This document shows, piece after piece, positions 32,915 to 43,800 of a stretch of 64,000 nucleotides of DNA. The stretch is taken from positions 248,001-312,000 of the forward strand of contig JADDOH010000328.1 of assembly GCA_016648135.1 (NCBI GenBank), in the 5' to 3' direction. This stretch comes from Agrypnia vestita (taxonomy: Eukaryota; Arthropoda; Insecta; Trichoptera; Phryganeidae). Every line of letters starts with the position of its first letter. Position 1 is the first letter of the stretch. Position numbers and translations under genes: made by a program. The notes beneath the pieces are model-generated. The model did not search any database and had not been told where the DNA came from. It worked only from the letters and a program-made list of their open reading frames with translations.

Positions 32915-33263
32915 ACAACTAGTAACATATAAGTTTGAAAATTCTTTCAAAAATGTTGTAGGTCCTTTATATTATTTTTAATTTTATGTTTATGTTTATT
33001 TAGCTTTTCCATGTCAGTAAGACGATAGATACATCGCAGAAATATACCTACACACTATAACACCTTATTCTTATGATCATAATTCATATATTCACACCAT
33101 TGGTACTTAAACTTGAAAACCCACCGTAATGTGGGATGTCAAATTTTCTTGATAATTTATATGTACGTCGTTGAACCATTTGTTTTTTTAAACGTGCTTT
33201 ATTTAAAATTCTAATTACCTGAACCTCAATACACGTTCTCACGAAATTTAGAGATAGAAAACC

Positions 33264-33615
33264 TAATTAACCATCACGCCGTTTCCTCGGAAGGGTAGGC
33301 AGATAGGAGAGAATCCCACATTCTTCTATCCTGGCACACCGGATTTGCATTATAGAATTTCAGACACATTTTCATGCACGCTCTTCGGTTGTTAAAGTTT
33401 TAAACATGGCTATTCTCAAATATTTGATTTATCTGGTCATGCCAGATCTTCCCCGAACACCCTCTGTTTCTGCTGCCTACAATACCAATAAATTTTCTTT
33501 ACCATTCATTCCTTGCTCATTCATTCCACTTGACAAAATCTTTAACAAAACAAAATTCATAACACGTATATTATTCATGCACAGAGCTAATTCTAATTCC
33601 ACGTATGTCAATCTT
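33264..33615 (-). repeat. Family P 3' end, diverged copy
   Basis: Plus strand: CTAATTAACCATCACGCCG, GTTTCCTCGGAAGGGTAGGCAG, then TGGTCATGCCAGATCTTCC and CACCCTCTGTTTCTG in the order of the family. The coding match on the minus strand is broken. Confidence 0.55.
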
Positions 33616-33731
33616 GCTGGTCACTTCTCATGTTGTTATTTCAAGAGCAGTTATCAAATATGAATTAACTTCATCGATGAACAGAGAATCTGCTACAATG
33701 TGCAAATAAATAAATAAGATAAATATTTAGT

Positions 33732-34093
33732 GTGATGTACCCATGAATGTGCGAACCCTGCGGGCGAGCCAAGCACTTGTTCACCATCCACCTTGCCGTG
33801 TATTTGGGTTCACTTATTTCTATAAAGAAGTTTTCTATATTGTGACGAATGTGCGGACGCTTGGATGGGTGAGAGGCAAGCGTGCGAGCGAGACGCGTGG
33901 ATGGCGCCCGTGCTGATGCGCCGCACCGGGCAGAACGAGATTCACCGGGGTCCGAATCAGTTGTACATATTGTATTATAAGGTAGTGTCTCCAATAAATG
34001 TTATTACCTACGTAACGCGTATTACTAGAAGAACTCGATTATTCCCAAGTGCGTAGGCCGAGTTATATTGCCTACGCACGCAAGAACATCACA
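33732..34093. mobile_element. Candidate solo LTR
   Basis: The block begins TGTGATGT and ends ACATCACA, an 8-bp inverted terminal repeat of the TG...CA type. Inside are a GC-rich first half, a TATTATAAGG box at about 33971, and an AATAAA at about 33992 (CTCCAATAAATG), in the order promoter then polyadenylation signal expected for an LTR on the plus strand. Length (362 bp) fits. I do not see a matching target-site duplication and there is no internal coding region in the window. Confidence 0.45.
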
Positions 34094-35845
34094 TATATCA
34101 AGAAATGTTATCATTTAATTTTATCCCTCCCCTGACAAATTTGCCTTACGCGAATAGGCTGACGATATATTTTTCTGTACCTAAAATTTTGCTCAAATAG
34201 TTAATGCTCTTTAAAAATACATACCTAATGCTTTACGTATGTACAAGGTTGGTCAACCTTTCACGGTGAAAGGTACAATAAATATTTTAGAAAGCTGGAA
34301 AGATTTAGGGAAGCGTCGGTAAATTGTACGCACAAACGCGGTTATATAAAATTGTAGCGGTCGGCTCGGTGTAAAGATCGTTCCTTGTGACTGCAATAAA
34401 CCAAAAGGGCCCAAACAATGCTATGGGATTTTTTGGTACACACAATTTATTTGACCGCATAAATACTTTTATAATACAGCTGTATACTTTTAGGGCGTTG
34501 TTTCATGTGTACGGCGGAATGCGAAAGACAAATTATGTTCCATAAAAAGTCCTTTTTAAATGTAACCAACTTGGCGACATACAAACTATGTAGCTTTGAA
34601 ACGACGTCATTATTTGGAAAAGAATATCAGTTTAGATTCAGGAAATTCGTGGTCTATTTTTATTGAGTTGCGCTATCATAAAAATCATGTCTTGATAATA
34701 TGCTAGACCTTTTTTTTAATGATTATTTTGACGATTATTAATTACTATAATATTTTGTTTATTATTTGATTAATCCCAATTATAATTCGTTGTCTGTCCG
34801 TTCGTCCGTCTGTCCATCGTAACTTCGTGTAACGTAATAAATAAATTTTTAAAATTATTTTAACAGCGAGTTGGGATGGTGCAAGGGAAGGTGTGATGAG
34901 AGGAGAAAGGAAAATAAATTGTATGAATTAGTTTGCGTGCGGTTGTGTAAATATTGTTTGTTTTATGTCCCTTATCGTTGAGTTAAAGATGTCAATGTAG
35001 TGATAGCTGGTGTTAAAAGAATTTGAGGATCTGTGTCTCTATATATTTAAGTGTATTTTTAATAGTGCGAAAAATATTAATAAGAGTGTGTGTGTGTGTG
35101 TGATTATTAAAAGTAAAAAGAGAGCATTTGCGTCGCAGTACATTAGATATTTTAATAACAGAGTTGATGCGTGAAGGTATACCTTTACTTTTATTAACAC
35201 TAAACTGAGCAAATATACGAATACATATACGAATATAAATATACAAGAATCAGTTGGTTTCATTTTACTTTTTTGATTTTTGATCAGTTAGTTTTTCTAC
35301 GAAACCTGTTGGGTCAAGCTTAACCATGTTCTTACGCGTCCGTTACGCGCTTTAAGACGAATCCCCTAGTGAAATTTAATTCGCGTACGCGTGCCTTCAA
35401 ACCAAGCAGAGATGTTTAATTCCGCGCAGCAAGTAAAAAACGATAGGGAATATCAGACACCACCTACAACATCCAAAATTGTTCACCTCAGGGGACATCT
35501 TGCTAGTCGCTGCTCGTTAAGAAATAAATAAGAAGCGACCTGAACCCATAATTGACCCTTGAGATATGTTTTCCTCAAGCCTCTTCAACAATCCAGAGGT
35601 ACCCATTAAGCTACTTTAAATAATCCCCCATTCATATAATATGAAGGGGAGATCGCTGCACTTCTCTTACACTCATACACACAAAGTAAAGTACTCGTAG
35701 ACATGGAATAGGGACTAAACATAAATAAATTATGCGTTTTGAAATGATTGATAGAGAGGTCGCATTTGTAGTGTCGGGTGCAAAATACAGAATTATTAAC
35801 GAAATATATGTAATTAACTTATTAATGCACCTAAATTTAACACAC
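34094..35845. other. Unannotated stretch
   Basis: No gene supported. A (GT)n microsatellite lies at about 35085-35103. At 34790-34815 there is a CTGTCCGTTCGTCCGTCTGTCC run like those at 37790 and 61860. Open frames on the minus strand around 35013-35263 come from low-complexity AT-rich DNA. Confidence 0.45.
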
Positions 35846-35846
35846 A

Positions 35847-36415
35847 ATCTTCTTCTTCTTCTTCATCAGCCTTCGTCTTTCCACTGCTGGATGTAGGTCT
35901 CTTCCTTATTTTTACATTCTTCCCTGTTGTTGGCTAATTGTAGCCATTTCTTTCCCTCCACAGCGATATCATCGGCCCATCTCTTTTGAGGTCTTCCGAT
36001 GCCTTTTTAATTTTCCCAAGGTCTCCATTTCAGAACTCGGGGAGGCCATCTTGTAGTATCCTGTCTTGCAACGTGTCCTGCCCATTGCCATTTTGCTTCG
36101 CTACACGATCCATGATATCCACTACTCTAGTTCTGTGCCTAATTTAGTCGTTTCTAATTCTATCTCTTAGGCTTACTCCAAGCATGGGTCTCTTCATGGA
36201 TCGTTGCGTGCATTTGAGCTTTTCTACACTTTTCTTTATAAGGGCCATAGTCTTCAATCCATTCGTCATCACTGGCAGTATACATGATTCAAAGGCTTTT
36301 CTTTTTAGGCTAATTGGGATCTCTTTGTTCTCGAAGATATGTTTGAGTTTGCCAAAAGCAGCCCAGCTCAATCCTATTCGTCTTGGCAATTCTGCTGTTT
36401 GGTTATCTTTGTTTA
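35847..36415 (-). pseudogene. RTE-type non-LTR retrotransposon 3' end
   Basis: The minus strand encodes PRRIGLSWAAFGKLKHIF, SLKRKAFESCILPVMTNGL, KCTQRSMKRPMLGVSLRD and RIRND, then a stop and IRHRTRVVDIMDR. This is the widely recognised RTE-type segment after the reverse transcriptase (R.IG..WAAF.KL, LPVMTYG-type, QRAMER.MLGVSLRD). A stop and frameshifts follow. The 3' end is GACGAAGGCTGATGAAGAAG repeats (plus: CTTCTTCTTCTTC at about 35849). The catalytic part is absent. Confidence 0.75.
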
Positions 36416-36515
36416 TATAATATACTCATAACACATAATATAATCATACATTAATATTAACCATTCATTATTCAGTTATTATAAAATAATTATTTTTGTT
36501 CTTTTCAGATGTCTG

Positions 36516-36612
36516 CATTCCTTCTTGAGCGTGTTGATTTTTCTCTGCTTCCTTACATTATCTGCTAGATTTTTGTATTTCTTTAGTCTTTTGCAATATA
36601 TACAGTTTAGTG
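36516..36612 (-). repeat. Dispersed repeat, copy 2 (pair with 6428-6540)
   Basis: Shares GCATTCCTTCTTGAGC, TTTCTCTGCTTCC, TTACATTATCTGCTAGAT and TCTTTAGTC with the 6.4 kb copy. Confidence 0.4.
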
Positions 36613-37320
36613 TTATTTGTATTTTTCGGTTCGTATCTCGGTGGTGAACAAATATTTTTTAGATTGTCAGATTTTTTCTCTATATCTAAATGATTTGTCT
36701 AATTAGTTTTTATAAATAATAGCTTTTTTGTTACTGTTATACCAATTCACTGATATTTTTAAAAGACGGCTTTTTTAGAATATTTTTCCCTTATAAGATA
36801 ATCCTTGTTAGTTTATTTATTCATTACATATTATTTGCTGTTAAAAATTTCTTAAAAAGGTGAAAAGTAGGTTGAAATTTATACTTTGTTTAATTTTCCC
36901 TGAACGATTGGCAAAATGCTAATTAAAATATATAATGTAATTCTTAATTTTTAAAGTATTACACTGCATAACTCAATTCAACCATACCAACACAAAACTA
37001 GGTATACATGCATTGGATGGTTACTTAACCAATCCGTAACTATAAACCGTTACCGTAACCATCCAAAACTGACACAAATGTTTTGTCAGTTTTTTTTCCA
37101 AATGAAGTGGATAAGAGGATACAATAACAAAAAAATTACAAATAATTGATCGATAGTAATATATTCTCCCTTATTATTTACAATTTTTAGCAAACGTTCT
37201 ACAATTTGTTCGATATCAAGCTTTAAAAATCATCCACTCTTAACTAGAATTCGTTTTTCGAACAAAAGGATAGAGAGGAGAAAAAAGCACTCTCTTTTGG
37301 TTACTTGATTATCATTTTGA
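36613..37320. other. Unannotated AT-rich stretch
   Basis: Nothing recognised apart from a local duplication of ACCATCC and AACCGTTACCGTAACC words at about 37015-37070. Confidence 0.4.
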
Positions 37321-37410
37321 ACTAACTAACCATCACCACAGTACTGAACTACTTTACTATATTGTGCCATCACGCCATTTCCCCGCAGGGGTAGGCAGAG
37401 AGGATTACAG
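37321..37410 (-). repeat. Family P tail, interrupted
   Basis: AACTAACTAACCATCACCACAG breaks off and a second start, GTGCCATCACGCCATTTCC, follows 40 bases later, then GGGGTAGGCAGAGAGGAT. Either two stubs or one with a small insertion. Confidence 0.5.
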
Positions 37411-37589
37411 CATATAATAAATGTAACATAAACGCAAACAGTATCCTGTAGAGCAGATATTTTTATTTCGAATGAAATGTAACTTTTACCAATTTATTTT
37501 ACTTTCGGCAAGTATGAGAAAAATTTCATTGTCTGTCCGTAACTTGAAAAAAATCTTTTAATTTTTTTTTTCGTTTTTAAAAAACGACT

Positions 37590-37770
37590 AAACGTCTACG
37601 GACATTTGGTTCAACGACAAAAGGTCCATGGACATTTGACCCAATGACAAAAGGTCCACGGACATTTGGTCCAACTATAAATGGTCCAACGACAAAAGGT
37701 CGATGGATATTAGATCCTACGATAAAAGATCACGGGAATTTGGTCCAAATACAAAATGTCCACTACGAAA
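37590..37770. repeat. Degenerate word-like tandem repeat, unit about 30 bp
   Basis: Variants of GGACATTTGGTCCAACGACA followed by AAAGGTCCA repeat about five to six times with decay toward the 3' side. The internal GGACC/GGTCC words are inversions of each other. Confidence 0.6.
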
Positions 37771-37879
37771 ATCCCAATAATACTAATTTGTTCTGTCTGT
37801 CCGACTGTCTGTAATGTCCATAACATTTTTTTTTTAAACTTTTCCTTATTTGTTGTTTTTTTTAGTAAATATATATTTA

Positions 37880-38550
37880 TTCTTTAGCGATGTGTAAACC
37901 TACGTCATTTTTGACGGGTAACAGCTAGTTTTGAAATAAAATAAATAGGAAACTAGTAACGTTAGCAACACCCAACACATAATTGTGAATTGAATGTTTC
38001 ATTAACTTTACAATTTGCTACTATTCTATAAATCGAGGTTCGTAAAGCGAGAAGCGGATTTTCAATTGCCTTTTTGAATATATTTCATATTCAGTTGCAG
38101 GGCTCGTACGGTCCTGCCGGTCAGATCGGGGGCCGGAGAACGTCCCCCGTATTGGTGAATGGTTAAGCCCGTTGTCTGCGCAAGTTGAAAGGCTTTCACA
38201 ATCAACTAACCGAATCATTTTTAATCCAACAATGGTCGACAGCCACCGCGCGCCGATTGGTCCCGGCAGACGAAAAAATACTTGGCTTGGACTGGATTTT
38301 CCCTGAATTCCACCCTACCGGACCCAGCTGTGTTCAGGAACAATTTTATGTTCGCGATTTTAATTTTAATGATAAAAGTTATTAAAAAACATAGCGGAGT
38401 CATCCTATCTTAAGCACCTATTCCATGATAACTACACAATCTCCTTTGGCAGCTTCATAGGACTCGAAAGTAGGTATGTACGTAACCGCTGTTACAACAA
38501 AGCGAATCTATCCCTTTGCACCAAAGAGATTATAACTAACTAAAAAAATT
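37880..38550. other. Unannotated, with GC-richer island at about 38090-38330
   Basis: At 37905-37935 the CATTTTTGACGGGTAACAGC motif resembles repeat ends at 970 and 20080. The island (TCGTACGGTCCTGCCGG, CGGGGGCCGGAGAACG) has no convincing open frame. Candidate conserved non-coding block. Confidence 0.3.
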
Positions 38551-38552
38551 AA

Positions 38553-38608
38553 AAAGTTGATCTATCATAGGTCTAGGTGGTGGATTGATTGCATTGTCAG
38601 CTACTTAG
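38553..38608 (+). repeat. 55-bp dispersed repeat, copy 2
   Basis: Matches 28887-28942; here it abuts the tail of the long family P copy. Confidence 0.6.
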
Positions 38609-38609
38609 G

Positions 38610-39121
38610 TAACTAACTTACCATCACGCCGTTTCCCCGTGGGGGTAGGCAGAGAGGATAGAGCGCCATACTCTTCTGTCCTGAAATACAACTTTCGCTT
38701 CGTCTACATTCATACATCTTCGCATGCACACTTGACGGTTGTTCGGGGTTCTAACAGGACTATCTTCCAGTATCTGGTTAATCTGGTCATGCCACGTCTT
38801 CCGTGGTCGCCCTCTCTTTCTGGCGCCGTCAACACTTGCATCACATATCTTTCTTACCATTCTTTCCTCATTCATTCGCTCAACATGCCCAAACCACCTG
38901 AGCGACCCTATTTTTATTCTATGTATTATGGTACGATCAGCTTTACATTCATTCTTAATATCTTTATTCTTTACTCTATCATACATGGATTTGGCGCACA
39001 TACGTCTAAGGGACCTCATCTCCAATGCATTCAATCTACTCTCATTCCTCTTCTTATAATAACTTCTAAAAACGGGCTGCCATGCGGCAGAGACGATACG
39101 CCATAGACGACTGTATGGCAA
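38610..39121 (-). pseudogene. Family P non-LTR retrotransposon, longest 3' end
   Basis: The minus strand is open for 165 codons with the family's fullest C-terminus: MPYSRLWRIVSAAWQPVF, YYKKRNESRLNALEMRSLRR, MCAKSMYDRVKNKDIKNE, RWFGHVERMNEERMVRKI, GARKRGRPRKTWHDQINQI, CMNVDEAKVV and VWRSILSAYPHGETA. The stop is followed by the conserved G-rich tail and AAGTTAG-type repeat. The region is what lies after the polymerase in many insect non-LTR elements; no catalytic motif is present. 5' truncation is near 39121. It is relatively young compared with the other copies because the frame is intact. Confidence 0.75.
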
Positions 39122-39217
39122 AAGTCAAAAGACCATTGGCCACGTCATTCTAAAGGTTTCGTATCACCGTCAGGATTTCTTCTTTATTGTATTATAACAT
39201 CTTTGCTTTACACCTTT

Positions 39218-39430
39218 GTAGTCCAGTCTAATGGGGACTTCCCTATCTCTTGCAGGGCTGTTTTAATGTTATATGGTCATCTTCGTCTAGATCTGTCCCT
39301 TGGTCTCGATCCAGTTGGTGTGTTTAAGAAGGCTCTGTGCATGTTGCATACACACTCAAAGTTCCTCTTTGTTCAGCGCGAACTACTGCCACCAGGTCTT
39401 CTTCTGACGCTGTCGCTCTTTTAAGAAGCA
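39218..39430 (-). repeat. Unassigned retroelement-like fragment, pair with 18440-18610
   Basis: See the partner copy. This one is longer and extends through GTTCCTCTTTGTTCAGCG and CTTCTTCTGACGC. The minus strand does not give a long open frame. Confidence 0.4.
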
Positions 39431-42245
39431 TTGTGGTTAAAATTACTGAAAATAAAGTCCAACTTATTTTTTATTCTTTTATTAGGTTTTATTCAGATTC
39501 AATTTAACATATTTAATATAATAGTATGTATGTATAGTGTTATTGTTGATATTTGGTTCCTGTGCTGAAGCGGACATTTGCCCAATAATCATTCATAAAA
39601 TCGTAATAGAAACATAATACCTAGATCAATAAATAGTAATAAGAAGAAAAACTTTTATGAGTGTGAAAACTCTAAAATGTGAGAAGGGAAATAAGGCATA
39701 TTGCTCATTTTCACGCGCCTTAATACCCGCTGGTCTGAAAATAAAAAAATCTTAAATATTTATATTATATAATTTTGATTGTATTGTTGATTGAAAAAAA
39801 TATGAAAAGGTCAATCTGAATAGGTACTTTTGAAATGTATGTCTTAGTAAATAAATCACGCTTTATTACAAAAAGTCGTCTGGCTTCGAAACGAAATTTA
39901 AAAATAATTTATAACAACATTTTTTTACTAGGATATTTAACTATGCAAGATAAATACAGTAACTGCATTATAAATGTGTCTTAAATATACGTGAGGGAGT
40001 ATATACTTCCATGGTGACGTTATCTTTAAATCTTTAGTTCATATCTGTACAATTTTATATTTTGCGGATGATTTCTCATACTTCGGTTCTATCGAAATTA
40101 TTCCAAACATATGTGAAATTGTGTAAGTACTCGATTATATCCAGTTTCTCTAGATTTCAGAATCTCTTTACTATTATTTTTTTATTATTTTTAAAATCAA
40201 CCTCTGCTTCGTTGATTTTTGAGCCCAGCCTCCGACTTTAATTCTTTCATGTAATATTCCACCTGTAGGTGTGAATAGCCCCAGCTTGGTACCTTCCGTG
40301 ACGTCGAACCCTGATGTGGGTTTTGCGTCAGTTTCACTCACGCAGCCGCCCTCAATGGCACAGCGTGGGGCTGTTCCACACATGCCTACGTGTTACGGCC
40401 GATGACCAAAACATCATGTCAGTGTCAATTCTGCCCGATCATTGGTGTCTATTTACATTTTCGTATCTTGGGTATTTTAAGATTAATAACACAAAATTGT
40501 ACGTAGTTATGCAGAAAGCGACCAACCCAAAAAACATGGAATTGAGAAAATGGCTTCTGCAAATTTGATTCTACAAAAATCTAATAAGTCGATTTAATCA
40601 AATACGTTCGTTGTAAATATATTTTTTATGATTTTTTTAATGTAATTATAAGAAAAAACTTTTATTTACGAAGATATGACGCGCATTTACAGGTTGTATT
40701 CTTTCTATAAAATGTCTGATTCTTATGCGAGGCGTAAAAAACGTTCAACCTACTTAGATGTCTTCTACAAAATTATCATCGTGGGGTAACAGTAGAATTA
40801 AAAAGGTGCATAATGCATCCATACCACATGGATGTTTTCAATTAATATTTTTGTTTGCCAATGATTTATAAATTTGAAGCCGCAGAAAACAGTCAAACCA
40901 CTTGGACATTTTATAAGTTGATTTAACGGTGATGGCCATGATTTGGGTTATAAAATTACTATATTTACAAAAAAACTATATCACTTAGAACTTGGACGAT
41001 TTCAGCACATAAAGATATCGTATTGAGTTGTCCAAAATCGTATATAACTCATTTTTAGCACTTTGTACGGTGGCTAGAGAATAAAAAAAAAAGAAACAGA
41101 CTTTACGAAGTAAAAGAGAATTTCGCCTCCCGACCCGCCTAGGTTAAGGGGATGGAATTTGTGACGATGGTCCCTTTATATGTAAAACTCACTAAGTGTC
41201 ATTGGAGTAGTTTTAAAATAATGAAGTTTAAACAGTCGACACTTGATATTAAAATTAATAAAAATGTTCAAATTATGAGTTTCACTACTAAATAACTATA
41301 AATAGATACGGAATATTCACGTATTGATTTTTACCTGGAATAGAGATGGAAAAAATTAATGTTGGTATTCATAACTGATTTTATTGCGGTTAAAGAGTTT
41401 TACCTCTAAAGGAAATACATATTTCGCTTACTAACGCCTGCGTACAAGAGATTAACTTGCTGCCAAAAATCCCGCTGGACGACGTAGGAATCCATCATCC
41501 CCGAACTGATAGAAAACCACAATGATAATGCCGAAGTTCCAGAAGGCTAAAAGGAGGTATCTGACTACAAATACAGAAAAGGTAAACTGCCTAAAAGTCT
41601 GTCAAAATAAATATTAAAAAAACATTTGTAAGCACGCAGGTGAGCTCATTCACCTTTAACATTGTAAATTTTCGACAAATAAATAATTTGTACGCTTAAG
41701 GTAAGCTTAAGCTCCCAGTCTATTTTGACAACTTTACATCACAATATTTTATTGTCGCTTTATTTCGTAAACACTTATATTTCGTAATTTTTTTAAATTG
41801 AAACGGTAAAATTTATAGTACCTACCATTCGATTGGCAGGTACCATTTAAAGATTTCACTGCACATAATAAGACAATCTAATCTAACCCAACCTAACCTA
41901 ATTTTTTTAAGCTTTTTTAGTAGATTTTTAGCTCTCTTTACAAAGTTGTACCAAAGTGGACGGCCAATAACATAAATAACCGATCAATGTTGTTATATAA
42001 ATGTATTATTCATTGTTTGTTATATATATTAGAACACACGTTCTTAATTGTTAGACCCACAAAGTTTCTTAAGATATTTTCTTGTTTTTGACCCAATTTA
42101 AGGAAGATTATACTAAAATAATATTTTTGTATGTAGGTTTGTTCTGAGAACATAGTTACTGAATTTTGTCTCCGGAGGGATGTAATAATTAAGGTATTAT
42201 TTCCAGCTGCGAAATCTATGTACACTAACTAGTTCATGAGAAAAG
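39431..42245. other. Mostly unannotated stretch
   Basis: At 40180-40400 the minus strand is open for 69 codons (MCGTAPRCAIEGGCVSE at the start, FDVTEGTKLGLFTPTGG inside). It is GC-richer than its flanks, but the plus strand is open too and no domain is recognised; I leave it as a possible exon or relic. The rest (39431-40170, 40400-42245) holds nothing recognised. Two CCTAA words at 41890-41900 are too few to call telomeric repeat. Confidence 0.35.
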
Positions 42246-42249
42246 ACTA

Positions 42250-42496
42250 TAGAAGTCTCTAGCATAGTCCATTCAAATAAACGAAAAATTCTTACATTTA
42301 GAACATAGGTATATAGAACTTTAAAAAAATTGATAGTGTGTGGATATTTTTACGATGGAATTGGTGAACGTTGCATTGTGCAGAGTGCACAACTTAAGCT
42401 ATCACTTAAGTGCATCACTTAAGCCAGCCCGTACAGATTGTAAGCCCTGTGCCATCGTATAAAATAAGACTTCTATACACGTTTCTTATGGAAATA
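42250..42496. mobile_element. MITE family A, truncated right portion
   Basis: TTAAAAAAATTGATAGTGTG, GTGAACGTTGCATTGTGCAG, CACTTAAGCCAGCC, GTAAGCCCTG and AAGACTTCTATACAC follow the right half of 6743-7129. It ends where the mariner copy begins (about 42497), so one of the two interrupts the other or they were joined by deletion. Confidence 0.55.
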
Positions 42497-43124
42497 GAAT
42501 CGTCTGGCCAGATTTAAGAAAGCTGTAGTGAACGACACCACCACTAGTCCACCAAACGCTCACAAGTAACTTTTTTGGAGTCAATTTTCGTTTGGGGTAT
42601 GGTTTGGCTGGTTCGGCAGGGTTCAGCCATTGCGATGAGCGCTTCCGATTATCGTACAGGATCCACTTTTCATCACAGGTAATGATTCGATTTAAAATCC
42701 CTTCCTTATTGTGCCGGTTGAGTAATGCAACGCAGCAGTCAACACGCGTTTGTTGATTTGCTTCACTCAATTCGTGAGGTACCCACCTTTCAAGCTTTTT
42801 CACCTTACCAATTTGCTTCAAGTGGATTAAAACAGTTTTATCACTAACACCGCAGCCTGCAGCTAACTCGGATGTGGTTTGCGATGGATCCGCTTCCACA
42901 ATAGCCTTCAATTCTTCATTATCAACTTTGGTCTCCGGCCGTCCACGGGGCTTGTTCTGCAGGTCGAAATTTCCAGAACGAAAACGTTGGAACCGAAAAC
43001 GCACTGTGTTTTCTTTTGCGGCACCGTCGCCATACTCATCATTAATCCTTCGAGCCGTTTCTGTAGCACTGGTGCCACGGTGGAACTCGTACTCGTAAAT
43101 AACGCGATATTTCAAGTTTTTCAT
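42497..43124 (-). pseudogene. Mariner transposase, C-terminal third missing
   Basis: From ATG at 43124 the frame is open for about 209 residues. The N-terminal half has paired helix-turn-helix DNA-binding domains (MKNLKYRVIYEYEFHRG, then NKPRGRPETKVDNEE and SELAAGCGVSDKTV). WVPHEL is intact and the first catalytic Asp is present in ITCDEKWILYDN. YDNRKRSSQWL and KKLLVSVWW are of the cecropia/Hsmar1 type. The chain is cut after SFLKSGQT, before the second and third catalytic Asp of the DD34D triad, so it cannot catalyse transposition; a DNA-binding fragment is conceivable but not evidenced. Confidence 0.85.
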
Positions 43125-43312
43125 TTTGTAAACTGAGTGACGCAAAGAAAAAAACAATTGAGGAAAAAACAAATGAATTATAATTTTCAAAACACAAATA
43201 CATGAGTAAATAGCTATATAAATTTGGATTTGGAATTCCTAACCAAAGAGAAGATATTTGAGATCAAATTTGCCAGTACGGCAAAACGCCAATTTCATAT
43301 GTAAGGACCTAA
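42497..43312 (-). mobile_element. Mariner element, cecropia-type, 3'-truncated
   Basis: The right end (5' end of the transposase strand) is intact: terminal inverted repeat TTAGGTCCTTACATATGAAA read inward from 43312, followed by a TA dinucleotide at 43313-43314. The left end is missing: similarity to the full copy at 62704-63992 stops at about 42497, within the transposase gene. It is about 0.8 kb of the original 1.29 kb. Confidence 0.85.
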
Positions 43313-43800
43313 TATTCACATATGTTGTATTCATATTACATCCCCAAAATATACAAAACTACAATACAAAGGTACCTACTGAATTAAAATATTTAATCCT
43401 GTAATAATATTACAATTAAAACAACTGGAACTTCTAAACTACAATATGGGTTAAAAATATATCGTCTAAAAATATTTGATTTGGGTCTCACAGGGTTAAA
43501 TAAAAGTTTTTTCAAATATTTAAACAGGTTTATTTCATTTAAAAATCCGTGAATACACTGAGGGCATTCATCATGGATTGTAAATATACAAAATCTGAAG
43601 TGCCCGTCTGCCCACTAGCCATGTAGGTGCACGTCCCTACACACAGGCACAGTGGTCGGGGTAGGCACCCAATACTTTGTGTGGAGGTGTAAACCCGGAC
43701 TTCATAACACGGCCTTTTTAGGGAATATTACAAAATGTCTGCACGTACCCATGTCCAACGCTAATAATAAAGTGTGAATCGGACAGATACATTTCAATGG
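43313..43800. other. Unannotated stretch
   Basis: A GC-richer segment at 43580-43740 (CATGTAGGTGCACGTCCC, GGGGTAGGCACCC) is not matched elsewhere in the window. No gene supported. Confidence 0.35.

Noticed and set aside
40174..40383. Protein-coding exon on the minus strand
   Set aside because: Short, with an overlapping open frame on the plus strand and no recognised domain; kept only as a remark.
41880..41905. Interstitial telomeric (TTAGG)n repeat
   Set aside because: Only about two exact CCTAA units within imperfect words.
42497..43124. Domesticated mariner DNA-binding protein
   Set aside because: Although the N-terminal half is open, the frame ends by truncation into a MITE, with no sign of a host gene structure.
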